Below, piece after piece: positions 6,797-7,080 of a stretch of DNA of 7,080 nt. The DNA comes from Opitutia bacterium (GTDB lineage Bacteria > Verrucomicrobiota > Verrucomicrobiia > Opitutales > Seribacteraceae), in assembly GCA_018695085.1 (NCBI GenBank), contig JABHOU010000657.1:1-7080 (forward strand), written 5' to 3'. The notes below the pieces were generated by a model. That model had not been told where the DNA came from. It saw only the letters and a program-made list of their open reading frames with translations, and searched no databases. Position numbers and translations under genes: made by a program. The stretch's first letter is position 1, and every line of letters begins with the position of its first letter.

Positions 6797-6825
6797 TTTA
6801 TAGTTGGAAAAGAGTCTTGAGACAA
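6797..6825 (-). promoter_or_regulatory. candidate sigma70-type promoter of the azurin gene, close to leaderless
   Basis: On the minus strand TTGTCT (6820-6825, 4 of 6 against TTGACA) is followed by a 17-base spacer and TATAAA (6797-6802, 5 of 6 against TATAAT). Only nine bases separate TATAAA from the azurin ATG, so a start at the usual distance would leave a leader of about 0-4 bases. No Shine-Dalgarno sequence is present, which fits a leaderless or near-leaderless message. This is probably the promoter of the whole azurin-to-propeller operon. Confidence 0.5.
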
Positions 6826-6850
6826 ACCAAGTAGCGATGAAACTGCAACT

Positions 6851-6892
6851 CGAAACCCTATCCAATCGCCAGATTAGCTAGCCGAGGTTTCG
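6851..6892 (-). terminator. weak hairpin after the prenyltransferase-like gene, possible 3' end
   Basis: CGAAACC at 6851-6857 is the exact reverse complement of GGTTTCG at 6886-6892. A small inner stem AATC/GATT (6864-6867 with 6872-6875) lies in the 28-base loop. The structure starts 13 bases after the stop codon at 6906-6908 and lies just upstream of the azurin promoter, where a terminator would be expected. No T-tract follows it on the minus strand, so intrinsic termination is doubtful. Confidence 0.25.
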
Positions 6893-6905
6893 GATGGAAA
6901 GAGGT

Positions 6906-7080
6906 TTAACTCGTCTTCCCTGTAGGCATGTAACGATAATACACTTCCAGCATGAGAATCGTCATGGTAGTCCGGTAAATATCGGAGTCACCATGGTAGT
7001 GAGCTCCGTGTGGCCAGTGACCGTCCGATTCCTGAGCCGAGCATACGATTTGCTGAAAGTTTTTGTTCCAAGCTCTCCAG
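6906..7080 (-). CDS. C-terminal end of a prenyltransferase/squalene-oxidase-repeat-like (alpha-alpha toroid) protein
   Basis: A frame entering from the right edge stays open for 57 codons and stops with TAA at 6906-6908. It contains AWNKNFQQIVCSAQESDGHW (toroid-type QxxDGxW signature) and ends TILMLEVYYRYMPTGKTS. The pattern WN..FQ..V...Q..DGHW, then a helix ending LEVYYRY(M/L)P, is what I know from the C-termini of PVC proteins annotated as prenyltransferase or squalene-oxidase repeat proteins. These are alpha-alpha toroids related to terpene cyclases, but most have no known substrate. The upstream part and active site lie outside the window. A hairpin and a separate promoter follow it, so it probably ends a different transcription unit from the azurin operon. 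The frame has no start codon in the window near its beginning and is open to the edge. Confidence 0.8.
   Translation of the reverse strand, partial: WRAWNKNFQQIVCSAQESDGHWPHGAHYHGDSDIYRTTMTILMLEVYYRYMPTGKTS

Noticed and set aside
6788..6865. 26-codon upstream extension of the azurin gene from a TTG
   Set aside because: It would put a non-signal-like segment before a perfect signal peptide and would overlap the best promoter in the window.
1..7080. CRISPR array, tRNA, rRNA, insertion sequence or transposase
   Set aside because: I saw no regularly spaced direct repeats, cloverleaf-like sequence, rRNA signature or transposase motif on either strand.

Overview
The window reads as an accessory, secretion-rich stretch of a PVC-superphylum bacterium, more likely Verrucomicrobiota or a related planctomycete-like lineage. 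The evidence is the mix of families: DUF1080, azurin-like blue copper proteins, a sorbosone/glucose-dehydrogenase-type propeller with a YTYKYH-containing tail domain, a LamG/CBM surface protein and a prenyltransferase/squalene-cyclase-like toroid protein. Shine-Dalgarno motifs are also weak. No rRNA, tRNA or universal marker is present, so the phylum is an inference.

Every gene I can support lies on the minus strand, so transcription runs from right to left. In that order the window holds: the last 57 codons of an alpha-alpha toroid (prenyltransferase/squalene-oxidase-repeat-like) protein (6906-7080); a short intergenic region with an inverted repeat and a good sigma70-type promoter (6797-6825); a secreted azurin (6317-6787); an Nramp-superfamily membrane transporter with an Arg/Gly-rich tail (4337-6220); a secreted DUF1080 / 3-keto-disaccharide-hydrolase-type protein (3683-4324); a secreted cupredoxin fused to LamG and CBM domains (1620-3686); a secreted six-bladed-propeller dehydrogenase-like protein (133-1623); and the signal peptide of another exported protein that leaves the window at its left edge (1-54), behind its own candidate promoter (75-103).

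The last three complete genes are packed tightly: a 12-base gap, then a GTGA overlap, then an ATGA overlap. Together with the transporter and probably the azurin they look like one operon. Four of the five complete products carry an export signal, and two have intact type 1 copper sites (His, Cys, His, Met). My working hypothesis is a periplasmic or cell-surface sugar-oxidation module. The propeller would oxidise a carbohydrate, the cupredoxins would take the electrons, the DUF1080 protein would act on (possibly 3-keto) glycosides, and the LamG/CBM part would hold the substrate. The transporter is an Nramp relative in which the canonical metal-binding residues of helix 1 (DPGN) and helix 6 (Met-Pro-His) are not recognisable, so its substrate is open. 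The module's function is inferred from families and gene order; nothing in the sequence proves it.
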